NCBI GenBank assembly: GCA_035489715.1
Contig: DATHAP010000004.1
Location: 1 to 51,017, forward strand
DNA length: 51,017 nt
Source: Actinomycetes bacterium
GTDB taxonomy: Bacteria; Actinomycetota; Actinomycetes; JACCUZ01
Direction of reading: 5' to 3'
A program made the translations under genes and the position numbers. Below are positions 1 through 7,912 of the stretch, piece by piece. Within the stretch, counting starts at the first letter, position 1; each line of letters opens with the position of its first letter. Under the pieces are notes generated by a model. That model did not search any database. It saw nothing but the letters and a program-made list of their open reading frames with translations, and had not been told where the DNA came from.

Positions 1-98
1 TCCGGAGTGACGCGGCCGCGGCACCCGGCGCTCAGGAGTGTGCACCTCTGCGCTTTTCGGAAGCGGCGTCACATAGGCTGACGGCACCAGAGCAGCAG

Positions 99-983
99 TC
101 AGCTTCCGACCCATCCCCCGAACCGTTCGGCTGTCACGTCAGGCACCTCGACGTGCGGGTAGTGGCCGGAGGGAACGCTGTCCAGCTCGGAGCCCGCGGC
201 GACCAGTGCCGCTCGAACTTGGTCAGTGTGCCGCCGGGAGCTGGCCGCCGCCTCCTCGTTCGGGGCGTACCGGTGCTCGGCGATCACCGTGACGGTCCGA
301 CACGAGCTGGCGGTGTAGGCCGGGATGAGCCGCAGTGCATCGAGGAAGTGGCCGATCTCGACGAAGCGGTCGATGGTGGGCGAGCTGTGCCAGCGCCCGT
401 CGTCGCCCAGCTGGAACGCCCGTCGGACCATCTCGCCGTCGCGGTCGAGGCGTAATCCGATCGCGGCGGCTTCCTCGACTTCCCGGCTGACCTCGGTTTC
501 GAGCCACTCGGCGTCGCCATCGTTCACCGAGGCCTCCGCCGACAGCTCCTCCTGTTGCGACTCCGGCTCCCTCTCGGTATCCAGGGCGAACCCGAGACCG
601 TCGACGTTGACGACCACGCGGTAGGCGCCTGGGCGAATGGCCCCGAGCGAGACCGCGAGCATGCCGCCGTAGGAGTGCCCGACCAGAGCGGGTCGGTCCA
701 GACTCAATCTCTGACGAACTTCGTCCACCGCGCCGAGGTCATGATCGAAGGAGTAGACGGGCGGCGCGGTGGAGGCTCCGTGAGACGGCAGATCGACCGC
801 AACCAAGCGGTACCGGTCTTGAAGGAGCGGCGCGACGCGCCCCCAGTGCGCCAGGTTGCCGCCCAGCCCGTGCACCAGCATCACCGCTGGCCCCCGGCCG
901 CCGAAGTCCCGGTACGCCACCCAGCTATCCCCATAGGGCATCGATCCGTCCGCCACGAGGTCTCCCCTGAGGATGGCCGCCAT
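99..983 (-). CDS. alpha/beta hydrolase (about 294 aa)
   Basis: Serine hydrolase of the alpha/beta fold; the substrate cannot be told from sequence. Visible are an HGLGGN oxyanion-type motif near the N-terminus, the nucleophile elbow GHSYGG, and a C-terminal GHYPHVE segment that supplies the probable catalytic His. There is no signal peptide, so it is probably cytoplasmic. The start at 983 is preferred because GAGGG lies 7 nt upstream; an ATG at 1007 in the same frame has its only strong Shine-Dalgarno (AGGAGG) 18 or more nt away. It lies on the same strand as, and 242 bp downstream of, the patatin-like gene, so the two lipid/ester hydrolases may be co-regulated, though the gap argues against a tight operon. 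The family assignment is secure; the exact reaction is unknown. Confidence 0.85.
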   Translation of the reverse strand: MAAILRGDLVADGSMPYGDSWVAYRDFGGRGPAVMLVHGLGGNLAHWGRVAPLLQDRYRLVAVDLPSHGASTAPPVYSFDHDLGAVDEVRQRLSLDRPALVGHSYGGMLAVSLGAIRPGAYRVVVNVDGLGFALDTEREPESQQEELSAEASVNDGDAEWLETEVSREVEEAAAIGLRLDRDGEMVRRAFQLGDDGRWHSSPTIDRFVEIGHFLDALRLIPAYTASSCRTVTVIAEHRYAPNEEAAASSRRHTDQVRAALVAAGSELDSVPSGHYPHVEVPDVTAERFGGWVGS

Positions 984-1131
984 CGTCCTGCCCTCGGCAT
1001 AGACCATCCGCGGCGCGCTGTCGAGTCACCTCCTGTCGGGCCGGCCGCCCGGGACGATCCGAACCAACGACCCGGACGTGGACCCGGGAACTGGCCGCGG
1101 GGCAGCCGCAGGGCGGCATGATGTGATTCCA

Positions 1132-1147
1132 GGCGCTCGGTAGCGCC
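1132..1147 (-). terminator. hairpin downstream of the patatin-like gene
   Basis: A perfect 6-bp stem (GGCGCT/AGCGCC) with a CGGT tetraloop lies about 80 bp past the patatin stop and about 150 bp before the hydrolase start. No U-tract follows, so intrinsic termination is only a possibility. Confidence 0.3.
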
Positions 1148-1224
1148 AGTCTGGACCTCGCTACAGAACTCGTGGGGAAGGGCTCGAGGCCGGCCTGATC
1201 CAGCACGAGGGCAGGCTCGTGGGC

Positions 1225-2214
1225 TCAGCGCCAGAAGTCGGCGAGCCGCTGGGCATGTTCGCCGCCTTGCTGGTAACCGGCTCGAGCGGCCGGCGGACGC
1301 AGCGAGAAATCCATCGCATCGGCGCCGAAGAGGTGCTCCGAGCCGCTGTCCGGGAAGATCGCTTCCACTCTGCTGCCTCCCGCGCTTAGCTCGTCGACCT
1401 GCGCGGCGAGCTGCATGCCCCACTCCGGAGGGTGCAGTGTTCTGCCGCCGAAGGGTGACAGCACCAGGATTCGCTCGTGTCCGGCTGCGAGATCGGCGTT
1501 CTCGTTACGTCGATAGCCGCCGTCGATGTATCTGTTGTTGCCGATCCGGTAGGCACGGCCACTGGAACAGCTGGCGGCGACGGCGTCCGCCAGGTCGACT
1601 CCGCTGTGGCGGTCGAACACGACCGGTTCACCGGTCTGGGCGTCGACCGCCGTGATGAGCACCGTTCGATGCGGCCAGATCGGACTTGGCAGGCGGGAAG
1701 CAACGGTGGCGCGCCACTGTGTGTGCCAGGAGCCGTCTGACGCCGCGTCCATGTCGACTGCCGACGCACCGACGCTGCGTCTCATGTCGGCCGCATCCTC
1801 AGCGGAGGCGATGAGCCTTTCCAGCCTCTTGAGGTGGTCTGCCACCGGCCTCGTCGGAGCGCGTCCTCGGTGAGGTCCGGCCGGATCGGTCCCCGGTCGG
1901 GGTTCCGCGGAGAGGATCGCGGCCAGCAGCTGCGGTGGGGTCGCACCAGCAACCTGGGCCGCGGCCGTCGAGCCGGCTGACGTCCCGATCGTCAGCTCGG
2001 CAGGGGTCACGTCCAGCCCGGCATCGAACAGGCCGGCGACGACGCCGATCAGCCACGCGTTGCCGGTCGATCCGCCGCCACCGAGGACCAATGCTCGCCT
2101 GCCCCCGGCGGGTATCCGGCCTGTCGCGTCGATCCGCGCCTGACCCTGGTCAGACCCCAGCGGGTCGGGCGCCGACGTCGAGATGGAGCGTGGAGGTACG
2201 GAAGGTGTGTTCAT
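1225..2214 (-). CDS. patatin-like phospholipase (about 329 aa)
   Basis: Probable lipid acyl hydrolase with a Ser-Asp dyad. The N-terminal part carries a glycine-rich oxyanion loop (LGGGGSTGNA), then the nucleophile motif GTSAG (G-x-S-x-G), and later DGGYRRNENAD, which contains the dyad Asp in the DGG context of the family. The third loop position is Ser-Thr instead of the common Arg, a common variation in bacterial patatins. Start: the frame is open to a TTG at 2232, but ATG 2214 has AAAGG 8 nt upstream and is the better start. There is no signal peptide. The protein resembles the RssA-type cytosolic group by length. It is divergent from the E1 dehydrogenase gene, with a possible 17-codon upstream reading frame between them (2266-2319). 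Confidence 0.88.
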   Translation of the reverse strand: MNTPSVPPRSISTSAPDPLGSDQGQARIDATGRIPAGGRRALVLGGGGSTGNAWLIGVVAGLFDAGLDVTPAELTIGTSAGSTAAAQVAGATPPQLLAAILSAEPRPGTDPAGPHRGRAPTRPVADHLKRLERLIASAEDAADMRRSVGASAVDMDAASDGSWHTQWRATVASRLPSPIWPHRTVLITAVDAQTGEPVVFDRHSGVDLADAVAASCSSGRAYRIGNNRYIDGGYRRNENADLAAGHERILVLSPFGGRTLHPPEWGMQLAAQVDELSAGGSRVEAIFPDSGSEHLFGADAMDFSLRPPAARAGYQQGGEHAQRLADFWR

Positions 2215-2265
2215 GGAGTCGCCTTTCACCAACCTGCGTGGCGGGCGCTCCTGGTTGCGACTACC

Positions 2266-2319
2266 TCAGCCGCACGATCGAGAAGGGCAGGGAGCACCCA
2301 CAGCGGACACTGTGTTCAT
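2266..2319 (-). CDS. possible 17-aa upstream peptide of the patatin gene
   Basis: A very short frame (17 codons plus TGA) starting at ATG 2319 with a near-ideal GGAGGTG seven nt upstream. The peptide contains two Cys and two Ser-containing turns and has no recognisable family. Its first codons, ATG-AAC-ACA, are the same as those of the patatin gene 50 bp downstream on the same strand. It could be a translated leader or a remnant of a duplicated 5' end. Support is only the strong ribosome site; it may be fortuitous. Confidence 0.25.
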   Translation of the reverse strand: MNTVSAVGAPCPSRSCG

Positions 2320-2429
2320 GGGGACTCACCTCCGTCGACGTACAGGATCGCCACGACGTTAGCAGGACGTACCGACCCGGAGTCGAGCGGGCGATGTCAG
2401 GCTTTCATCGATGACGAAGGGAGTGACCG

Positions 2430-4613
2430 GTGGCGGAACAGCTGGACGACCATGTGGTCCGAGCCCTCAGCACGGGAGCTCTCCCACGGGCAGCGCACCG
2501 CGACGCCCAGGCGGACGCGGCGCTGCTGTGGCCCCTGTTCGAGGCTCAGGTGCAGAGTCGCCATCTCGACTTCGCCCAGCGCTGGCTGCACGGCCAGGGC
2601 CAGGGGTACTACACCATCAGCTCCGCCGGTCACGAGAGCAACGCCGCTGTGGCCATGGCCTTGCGGCCCAGCGACCCGGCGCTGCTGCACTACCGCAGCG
2701 GCGGCTTCTACAGCGCTCGGGCGGCACAGGTACCGGGTTCCGCGCCGATCCAGGACGTGCTCACCGGTAGCGCGGCGTCGGTCGAGGACCAGATCTCGGG
2801 CGGGCGCCACAAGGTGTTCGGCAGCCGTGACCTGGCCGTCATCCCGCAGACCTCGACGATCGGCTCACACCTTCCGCGCGCCTTCGGCCTGGCCTTCGCG
2901 CTCGGCCAGCAGCTGGCGCCCGAGGCCGCCATCCCGTCGGACGCCGTCGTCGTCTGCAGCTTCGGCGACGCATCGGCCAACCACTCGACGACCGTCGGAG
3001 CACTCAACGCTGCGGGCTACTGCGGGCACCGCGGTCTCCCGATGCCGATCATCTTCGTCTGCGAGGACAACGGCCTCGGGATCAGCACCAGATCGCCGGA
3101 CGGATGGATCCGCCGGGCTCTCTCCACGCGCCCCGGCATCGAGTACCGGGAGGCGGACGGCGACGACCCGGTCCGCCTCCTCCAGGTGACACGCGACGTC
3201 GCCGACACGGTCCGCGCGGAGCGCCGTCCGGCGATCGTGCACCTACGGACCGTCCGCTTCCTCGGACACGCCGGATCCGATGCCGAGCTCTCCTACCGGT
3301 CCTCTCGTGAGGTCCTCGCCGACTACGCCAAGGATCCTCTGCTCGCGACGGCGACGGCCCTGACCGCCGCAGGCGCGGCAACTGCGGACGACCTGCTCGA
3401 GCGCTACGAGAACGTCCGAGCCGACGTGATGGCCTGCGCACGTGGGCTGGCCAACGGCGTGCCCCGCCTGACGTCGGCGCGCGAGGTCGCCGCGCCTCTG
3501 GCCACGCGCTCGCCGGAGCGGGCCCGTCAGGCAGCACTGACCCACGGCCCGGCCAGGGTGAAGGTGTTCGACGGGACGCTGCCCGAGGACTCGGCTCCGC
3601 TCACCCTCGCCCAGGCGATCAACGCAGCTCTGCGCGACGTCCTGGCCGCCTGGCCCCAGGCGTTGGTCTTCGGCCAGGACGTGGGAAGGAAGGGCGGCGT
3701 CTACGGCGTCACCCGACGGCTGCAGAAGCACTTCGGACACGGCAGGGTGTTCGACACCCTGCTGGACGAGCAGACGATCCTCGGAACCGCGCTCGGCGCA
3801 GCCCTTGCCGGGTGCCTGCCCATCCCCGAGATCCAGTACCTGGCCTATCTGCACAACGCCGAGGACCAGCTACGGGGAGAGGCTGCGTCGCTCAAGTTCT
3901 TCTCGAACGGCCAGTACGAGAACGGTCTGGTCGTTCGCATCGCCGGTCTGCCCTACCAGAAGGGATTCGGCGGGCACTTCCACAACGACAACTCCGTGGC
4001 CGTGCTCCGCGACATCCCAGGGCTCGCGCTCGCTGTCCCCAGCGGCCCTGCCAGCGCCCCTGCCCTGCTGCGGGAGTGTGTGGCGTTGGCGGCCACCGAG
4101 GGACGGGTCTGCGTCTACCTAGAGCCCATCGCGCTCTACCACGAGCGGGATCTGTACGACGTGGGGGACGGAGGCCTCCTGGCGCCGTACTCACCGCCGT
4201 CGTCCTGGGACGGCGGGCAGCAGGAACTCGGTCGCGCTCGGCTGATGCAGGAGGGACCCGATGTCCTGCTCGTCACCTTCGGCAACGGGGTGAGGATGAG
4301 CCTGCGCGCGGCTCGCCGACTCGCCGGACACTCGGTTCGCTGCTCAGTCCTCGACCTGCAGTGGCTCGCCCCCCTCCCGCTCGCTGACCTCGTCGCGGCC
4401 GCCCATCGGCATCCACGCGTCGTCGTAGTCGACGAGACCCGCTCGAGCGGCGGCGTCAGCGAAGGCGTCCTGGCTGCCCTGGTGGACGACGGATACGCCG
4501 GGCGGATGGCGCGCGTCACCAGCAGTGACACCTACATCCCCCTGGGTCCAGCGGCCGATCATGTACTGCTCTCGGAGGACCAGGTCGTCCGATGCGTACG
4601 GGCAATCATGTGA
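2430..4613 (+). CDS. 2-oxoacid dehydrogenase E1, fused alpha and beta subunits (727 aa)
   Basis: Thiamine-diphosphate-dependent decarboxylating component of a branched-chain/pyruvate-type 2-oxoacid dehydrogenase. The alpha part (about residues 20-370) has the TPP/Mg site as GDASANHSTT followed by CEDNGLGIS, the family's GDG...N motif in a variant form. The beta part (about 390-727) is a transketolase-like pyrimidine-binding and C-terminal domain, with PEIQYLAYLHNAEDQL and GGHFHNDNS segments. In most bacteria alpha and beta are separate genes; here they are one chain. The start is GTG with AAGGGAG six nt upstream. No E2 or E3 gene is adjacent, so it must pair with distant components or act alone. 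The substrate is undetermined; branched-chain 2-oxoacids are the most likely guess. Confidence 0.85.
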   Translation: MAEQLDDHVVRALSTGALPRAAHRDAQADAALLWPLFEAQVQSRHLDFAQRWLHGQGQGYYTISSAGHESNAAVAMALRPSDPALLHYRSGGFYSARAAQVPGSAPIQDVLTGSAASVEDQISGGRHKVFGSRDLAVIPQTSTIGSHLPRAFGLAFALGQQLAPEAAIPSDAVVVCSFGDASANHSTTVGALNAAGYCGHRGLPMPIIFVCEDNGLGISTRSPDGWIRRALSTRPGIEYREADGDDPVRLLQVTRDVADTVRAERRPAIVHLRTVRFLGHAGSDAELSYRSSREVLADYAKDPLLATATALTAAGAATADDLLERYENVRADVMACARGLANGVPRLTSAREVAAPLATRSPERARQAALTHGPARVKVFDGTLPEDSAPLTLAQAINAALRDVLAAWPQALVFGQDVGRKGGVYGVTRRLQKHFGHGRVFDTLLDEQTILGTALGAALAGCLPIPEIQYLAYLHNAEDQLRGEAASLKFFSNGQYENGLVVRIAGLPYQKGFGGHFHNDNSVAVLRDIPGLALAVPSGPASAPALLRECVALAATEGRVCVYLEPIALYHERDLYDVGDGGLLAPYSPPSSWDGGQQELGRARLMQEGPDVLLVTFGNGVRMSLRAARRLAGHSVRCSVLDLQWLAPLPLADLVAAAHRHPRVVVVDETRSSGGVSEGVLAALVDDGYAGRMARVTSSDTYIPLGPAADHVLLSEDQVVRCVRAIM

Positions 4614-4650
4614 GGTGATGGCGGCAGCTCTTCCGATCCCTCCAGCCCGG

Positions 4651-5493
4651 TCACCTGGTGGCGACGTCCAAGGGATCGAGATCCGACCGCAGAACCCTGA
4701 CGACGCCGGCGTCCCAGTCCACGGTTTCCACTGCATCCCAGGGCAGGTAGCCGGCGTTGCGGTGAATGCGGCGCACGATGCGGCGCAGCAGCCAAGGGCC
4801 TTGCCGGGCGCGGCGGTCGTAGCCGAGCATGGAGCCGACGTGACGGCCGTCGACGACCAGGCCGTCGACCACCAGACGCGGCAAGACGCCCTCGACACCG
4901 GACGTCGGCGCGAGGCGCACATCGGCGAGGAAGCCGAGCCGGACCCCGTCAGGTCCGAGGACCGGAAGCCCGAGCAGGTGCACCATCCGCCTTCGCCCTG
5001 CCACGTCGTCGTCGGCTCGCTCGCGCGCCTGTCGCGCCTCCATGGTCGGCGGGTGCTGCTCGCTCGGTTCGTCCTCGTCGGAGGCGAGCGGGAGCCGCCC
5101 GACGACGTGCTCACGGACCCACCGCTCCGAGCCGTCGACGCCGAGCCCGGCGGTGCGGCGGCCGACGTGGACGGCGCTGTCGACCCGGACCAGGTCGCCC
5201 ATCGGGATCCTCCCGGGTCGCGGCTGCTCCGCCGGGTGCAGCCGCGACCAGACAGCGACCATCCACTCGCCCAGGCGGCCGTGCATGCGGGGTCCGAGCG
5301 CGCCAGGACCGGTCAGGACCGCGGAAAGGGTGATCCGACGGTCGGCGCCCTCGGCGACCTCGAGGTCGTCGACCTTGGCCACCAGTCGGCCGTCCGGGTC
5401 GACCAGCTGGCGATCCAGCAGGTGCAGCGCCGCGTCGTACCGACGGCCCGCCACCACCGGGGACGCCGCTATCGGATCCTTGCCGGCTGCCAT
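4651..5493 (-). CDS. PRC-barrel-like protein coupled to NRAMP transporter (280 aa)
   Basis: Last gene of the NRAMP cassette. Two stretches look like PRC-barrel repeats: residues about 15-70 (a LLDRQLVDPDGRLVAKVDDLEV stretch, quoted here in part as DPDGRLVAKVDD) and about 145-215 (VLGPDGVRLGFLADVRL). The second is followed by an Arg-rich segment and YLPWDAVETVDW, which matches the way PRC-barrel domains end. There is no signal peptide or membrane span, so it is cytoplasmic. PRC-barrel domains are often found with MgtE-N or CBS domains beside divergent NRAMP proteins in actinobacteria, which suggests a regulatory or gating role; this is inference. The ATG overlaps the transporter's TGA (TGATG), implying translational coupling. 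Confidence 0.75.
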   Translation of the reverse strand: MAAGKDPIAASPVVAGRRYDAALHLLDRQLVDPDGRLVAKVDDLEVAEGADRRITLSAVLTGPGALGPRMHGRLGEWMVAVWSRLHPAEQPRPGRIPMGDLVRVDSAVHVGRRTAGLGVDGSERWVREHVVGRLPLASDEDEPSEQHPPTMEARQARERADDDVAGRRRMVHLLGLPVLGPDGVRLGFLADVRLAPTSGVEGVLPRLVVDGLVVDGRHVGSMLGYDRRARQGPWLLRRIVRRIHRNAGYLPWDAVETVDWDAGVVRVLRSDLDPLDVATR

Positions 5494-6722
5494 CACATGC
5501 CTGCCTTCGTGACCAGCATCAACGGGAGGGCGGAAACCGCTGCGACGAGGATGATGACGAGGTACAAGGAGCCGAGGCCGTTCGCGAGCCGGCCGTTGAC
5601 CCGGTCGCCCATGTAGTCGGGGTCGTTGGCCACGACCAGGATCGGGAAGTACGTCAGCGGCAGCGCCACCGCCGAGAACACGACGGAGTACTCCGTAACC
5701 TTGATGGGGTCGACCGTCGTCAGCAGCAGGGCGGCAGCGACGATGCTGCAGAGCAACAGCGTCGCGTGGAACCGGCTGGCCTGGGCGGGCCGCACGTACT
5801 TGCCCCACTGCCAGCCGAAGTACTGCGAGATGCTGTAACCGACCGAGAGCCCGGTTTCGCAGGCTGCGCCGTACGTTGCCGCGAAGAACCCGAGCAGCGC
5901 GACGGCGAGACCGAGCTTTCCGAGTGCCACGGCCACCGGCAGGCCTACCTGGGCGAGGGTGTCCACCTCGATCCCCGCGGGCTGCAGGACGAGCGCCGTG
6001 CTGGCGGCGATGGCGACCGACAACAGGCCGCCGAGTGGGAACCCGACGAACACGTTGGCGCGCATCGTCGCGAGGTCCCTCGTGCCCCAGTGCTCCTCGA
6101 CGCCGCCGGAGGAGAAGAAGAAGACCTCGTACGGCGTCATCGCAGCACCGAAGAGCGCGACAGCGTAGTACGCGTACGTCGGCAGCCCCTCGCCGGCGGG
6201 CTTGGTCGGGTGCGTCGCCTCGTGCCACAAGGCGGCGTAGTCGGGCCCGAGACGCCACACGGCGACAGCAAAGACGACCAGTGCCAGCCCCATTAGACCG
6301 AAGACGTTCTCGATGAGCGAGAATCTCGCCCGCCACAGGACTACCCAGACCGCGGCGGCCACCAGCGGCACCCACAGCAGCTCGTTGACGCTGCTCGCCA
6401 GCTCGAGCGCCAGGGCGACGCCGCCGATCTCGGCGACGAAGGTCAGCAGGGTCACCGCCATCGACGCGAGCAGGTTCGCCAGGCCGACGCGGGGCCCGAG
6501 CCGCTCCCGGACCAGGTCGAAGGTCGCGCGGCCACTGACGGCGGCGACGCGGCCGCTCATCTCGGCGAACACGCAGATGCCGACGACGCCGACGGCGACC
6601 ACCCAGACGAGTGACAGCCCGAACCGGGCGCCCACGAGAGCGTTGGTGACCAGATCTCCGATGTCGACGAAGCCGCCGATCGCAGTGAGGACCCCGAGGG
6701 CGACGGCGAAGTACTTCTTCAC
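5493..6722 (-). CDS. divergent NRAMP (SLC11)-family metal transporter (409 aa)
   Basis: Polytopic inner-membrane protein with about 11 hydrophobic spans and the NRAMP fold signature in altered form. In TM1 the canonical DPGN metal motif reads DIGD (FVDIGDLVTNA). In TM6 the canonical MPH reads TPY (AAMTPYEVFFFSS). Loss of the TM6 Met and TM1 Asn removes key soft-metal ligands of Mn/Fe transporters. Divergent SLC11 members that lost this Met include Mg2+ (NRMT) and Al3+ (NRAT) transporters, so a hard-cation substrate is plausible but not proven. The start is GTG with GAGGAG eight nt upstream, overlapping the lipoprotein stop by 4 bp (GTGA). Downstream it overlaps the PRC-barrel gene. Confidence 0.85.
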   Translation of the reverse strand: MKKYFAVALGVLTAIGGFVDIGDLVTNALVGARFGLSLVWVVAVGVVGICVFAEMSGRVAAVSGRATFDLVRERLGPRVGLANLLASMAVTLLTFVAEIGGVALALELASSVNELLWVPLVAAAVWVVLWRARFSLIENVFGLMGLALVVFAVAVWRLGPDYAALWHEATHPTKPAGEGLPTYAYYAVALFGAAMTPYEVFFFSSGGVEEHWGTRDLATMRANVFVGFPLGGLLSVAIAASTALVLQPAGIEVDTLAQVGLPVAVALGKLGLAVALLGFFAATYGAACETGLSVGYSISQYFGWQWGKYVRPAQASRFHATLLLCSIVAAALLLTTVDPIKVTEYSVVFSAVALPLTYFPILVVANDPDYMGDRVNGRLANGLGSLYLVIILVAAVSALPLMLVTKAGM

Positions 6723-7165
6723 GACAGGCGCTCCTCGGCACGCGCCAGGTCACCCGCGACGCCGCGCAGCTCCTCCGCCGCGTCGCCGGTACCGACCGGG
6801 TCGCTGCGCCGGGCGGCGATGCGTGCGTGGCCGACGGCGTCCTCGGCGTCGGACAGTAGACCGGCGATCGCGTCGCGCAGCTCGTCGTCACCGCGTGGCG
6901 GCTGGACGGAGCGGAACGTCGTCGCGATCGAGCCGACCGCCTCCTCGTTCGCGGTCAGGGTCTCATCGGCGTACGGGGTGAAGATGCGGTGCCGCGAGAG
7001 CAGCTGCAGGACGAGCCGCGCCGTCTGCACCTCGCTGGTCGCGGCCCGCACCGAAGTGACGGCCTTGTCGCTGTACGAGTCGTGGCCGGTCGCCGGCGTG
7101 ACACAGCTGGCGAGGAGCAGTGCAGTCACGCTGAGGCCGGCAACCCGGCGGCCCGGGCCGGTCAC
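6719..7165 (-). CDS. lipoprotein, NRAMP cassette (148 aa)
   Basis: Unrecognised family. The N-terminus, MTGPGRRVAGLSV with a basic n-region and hydrophobic core, ends in the lipobox LLASC, giving Cys21 as the lipidated residue. The mature part is about 128 residues, largely helical and rich in Ala, Glu and Asp, with no Cys and no obvious ligand motif; it is likely an extracytoplasmic helical bundle. GTG 7165 is preferred because it overlaps the upstream 30-codon gene's stop (GTGA) and places the lipobox at the usual distance; the frame is open further upstream to 7261, but that extension would be an untypical Arg-rich leader. The stop overlaps the transporter start by 4 bp. It probably acts as an accessory or sensor subunit of the transporter (inference). 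Confidence 0.75.
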   Translation of the reverse strand: MTGPGRRVAGLSVTALLLASCVTPATGHDSYSDKAVTSVRAATSEVQTARLVLQLLSRHRIFTPYADETLTANEEAVGSIATTFRSVQPPRGDDELRDAIAGLLSDAEDAVGHARIAARRSDPVGTGDAAEELRGVAGDLARAEERLS

Positions 7166-7254
7166 CGGCGTCCACTCAGCAAGAAGTAGCCGAGGACCCC
7201 GAGCAGGACGAGGAGCTCGAGCCATCCGAAAGCGAGCGCGAAACCGTCGGTCAC
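7162..7254 (-). CDS. 30-aa single-span membrane peptide, first gene of NRAMP cassette
   Basis: A short gene: MTDGFALAFGWLELLVLLG followed by a further hydrophobic stretch and the C-terminus SGRR. Residues about 5-27 form one transmembrane helix with a positively charged C-terminal end. The GTG start has AGGAAAG nine nt upstream, and the TGA overlaps the lipoprotein's GTG (GTGA), the same coupling seen at the other junctions of the cassette. Such small hydrophobic peptides are known as modulators of other transporters; here the role is inferred only from position. No family is recognised. Confidence 0.65.
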   Translation of the reverse strand: MTDGFALAFGWLELLVLLGVLGYFLLSGRR

Positions 7255-7269
7255 CGGACACGTCTTTCC

Positions 7270-7291
7270 TGCCGGCGTGCAGGAGCCGGCA
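7270..7291 (-). promoter_or_regulatory. inverted repeat before the NRAMP cassette
   Basis: TGCCGGC(8 nt)GCCGGCA, a perfect 7-bp inverted repeat placed just upstream of the ribosome site of the 30-codon gene. It could be an operator or a leader hairpin. No known riboswitch was recognised. Confidence 0.35.
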
Positions 7292-7404
7292 TCGGGCGGT
7301 TACCCGAGAAGCCGGGGATCATGCCGACTGGCGGGGACTGCGCTCGACCGGATGGTTTCCCCCGTCCCCCCGTATCTCCAGTGCAGGAAGACTGGTCAGG
7401 CCAG

Positions 7405-7410
7405 TACGGT
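7405..7410 (+). promoter_or_regulatory. -10 box (TACGGT), probable leaderless start
   Basis: TANNNT hexamer 7 nt before ATG 7418, with no Shine-Dalgarno sequence between. No convincing -35 is visible. Confidence 0.35.
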
Positions 7411-7417
7411 CCCGCTC

Positions 7418-7876
7418 ATGACCGGGGAAGACTTCGTGCCAGCCGGGTTCGATCCGCCGACCTCACTCGCCACCGACGGTTTCCACCTCGAACCGCTAGG
7501 GCCGGAGCACAACCAGGCCGATCATGCTGCCTGGACGTCGAGCATCGAGCACATCCGCTCGACCCCCGGCTACCCGGACGGGAACTGGCCACCACCTGAC
7601 GGGATGACGCTCGAGCGGAACCTCAGCGACCTCCGGCGCCACGCCGACGACTTCGCGCGCGGCGCCGGCTTCACCTTCACCGTCCTCGACCCGGGCGACG
7701 ACGACGTCATCGGTTGCGTCTACCTGTACCCGTCGCCCTCCGAGGACTGGGACGTCACGGTCCAGTCCTGGGTGCGGGCGGACAGAGCAGAGCTCGACGG
7801 ACCACTCGCAGACGCCGTCGCACGCTGGCTCAAAACCGACTGGCCCTGGAAGCGCGTCGATCGCTGCGGCCGCTGA
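7418..7876 (+). CDS. GNAT-like N-acetyltransferase (152 aa)
   Basis: Small protein with a GNAT-like layout: an N-terminal strand FHLEPLGPEHNQADHAAW, a central FTFTVLDPGDDDVIGCVYLYP strand pair (quoted here: DDDVIGCVYLYP) and a following SWVRAD segment. The usual acyl-CoA pyrophosphate loop (Q/R-x-x-G-x-G/A) is not clearly present, so catalytic activity is uncertain. The substrate is unknown. ATG 7418 is chosen over the longer open frame from 7277 because it is preceded by a -10-like TACGGT at leaderless spacing, and the upstream extension has no family-like sequence. It faces the helicase gene; a palindrome lies between the two stops. Confidence 0.6.
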   Translation: MTGEDFVPAGFDPPTSLATDGFHLEPLGPEHNQADHAAWTSSIEHIRSTPGYPDGNWPPPDGMTLERNLSDLRRHADDFARGAGFTFTVLDPGDDDVIGCVYLYPSPSEDWDVTVQSWVRADRAELDGPLADAVARWLKTDWPWKRVDRCGR

Positions 7877-7881
7877 GGCTG

Positions 7882-7895
7882 CCGGGCGCGCCCGG
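7882..7895. terminator. GC-rich palindrome between convergent genes
   Basis: Perfect 14-bp palindrome CCGGGCGCGCCCGG, able to form a short stem with a CGCG loop. It lies between the GNAT and helicase stops and could serve both strands; there is no U-tract. Confidence 0.3.
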
Positions 7896-7912
7896 ACCGG
7901 AGCGAGCGGGCT

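Noticed and set aside
4651-6891. 746-codon minus-strand frame
   Set aside because: Only its last 280 codons, from ATG 5493, look like protein; the rest is an Arg-rich shadow of the NRAMP gene.
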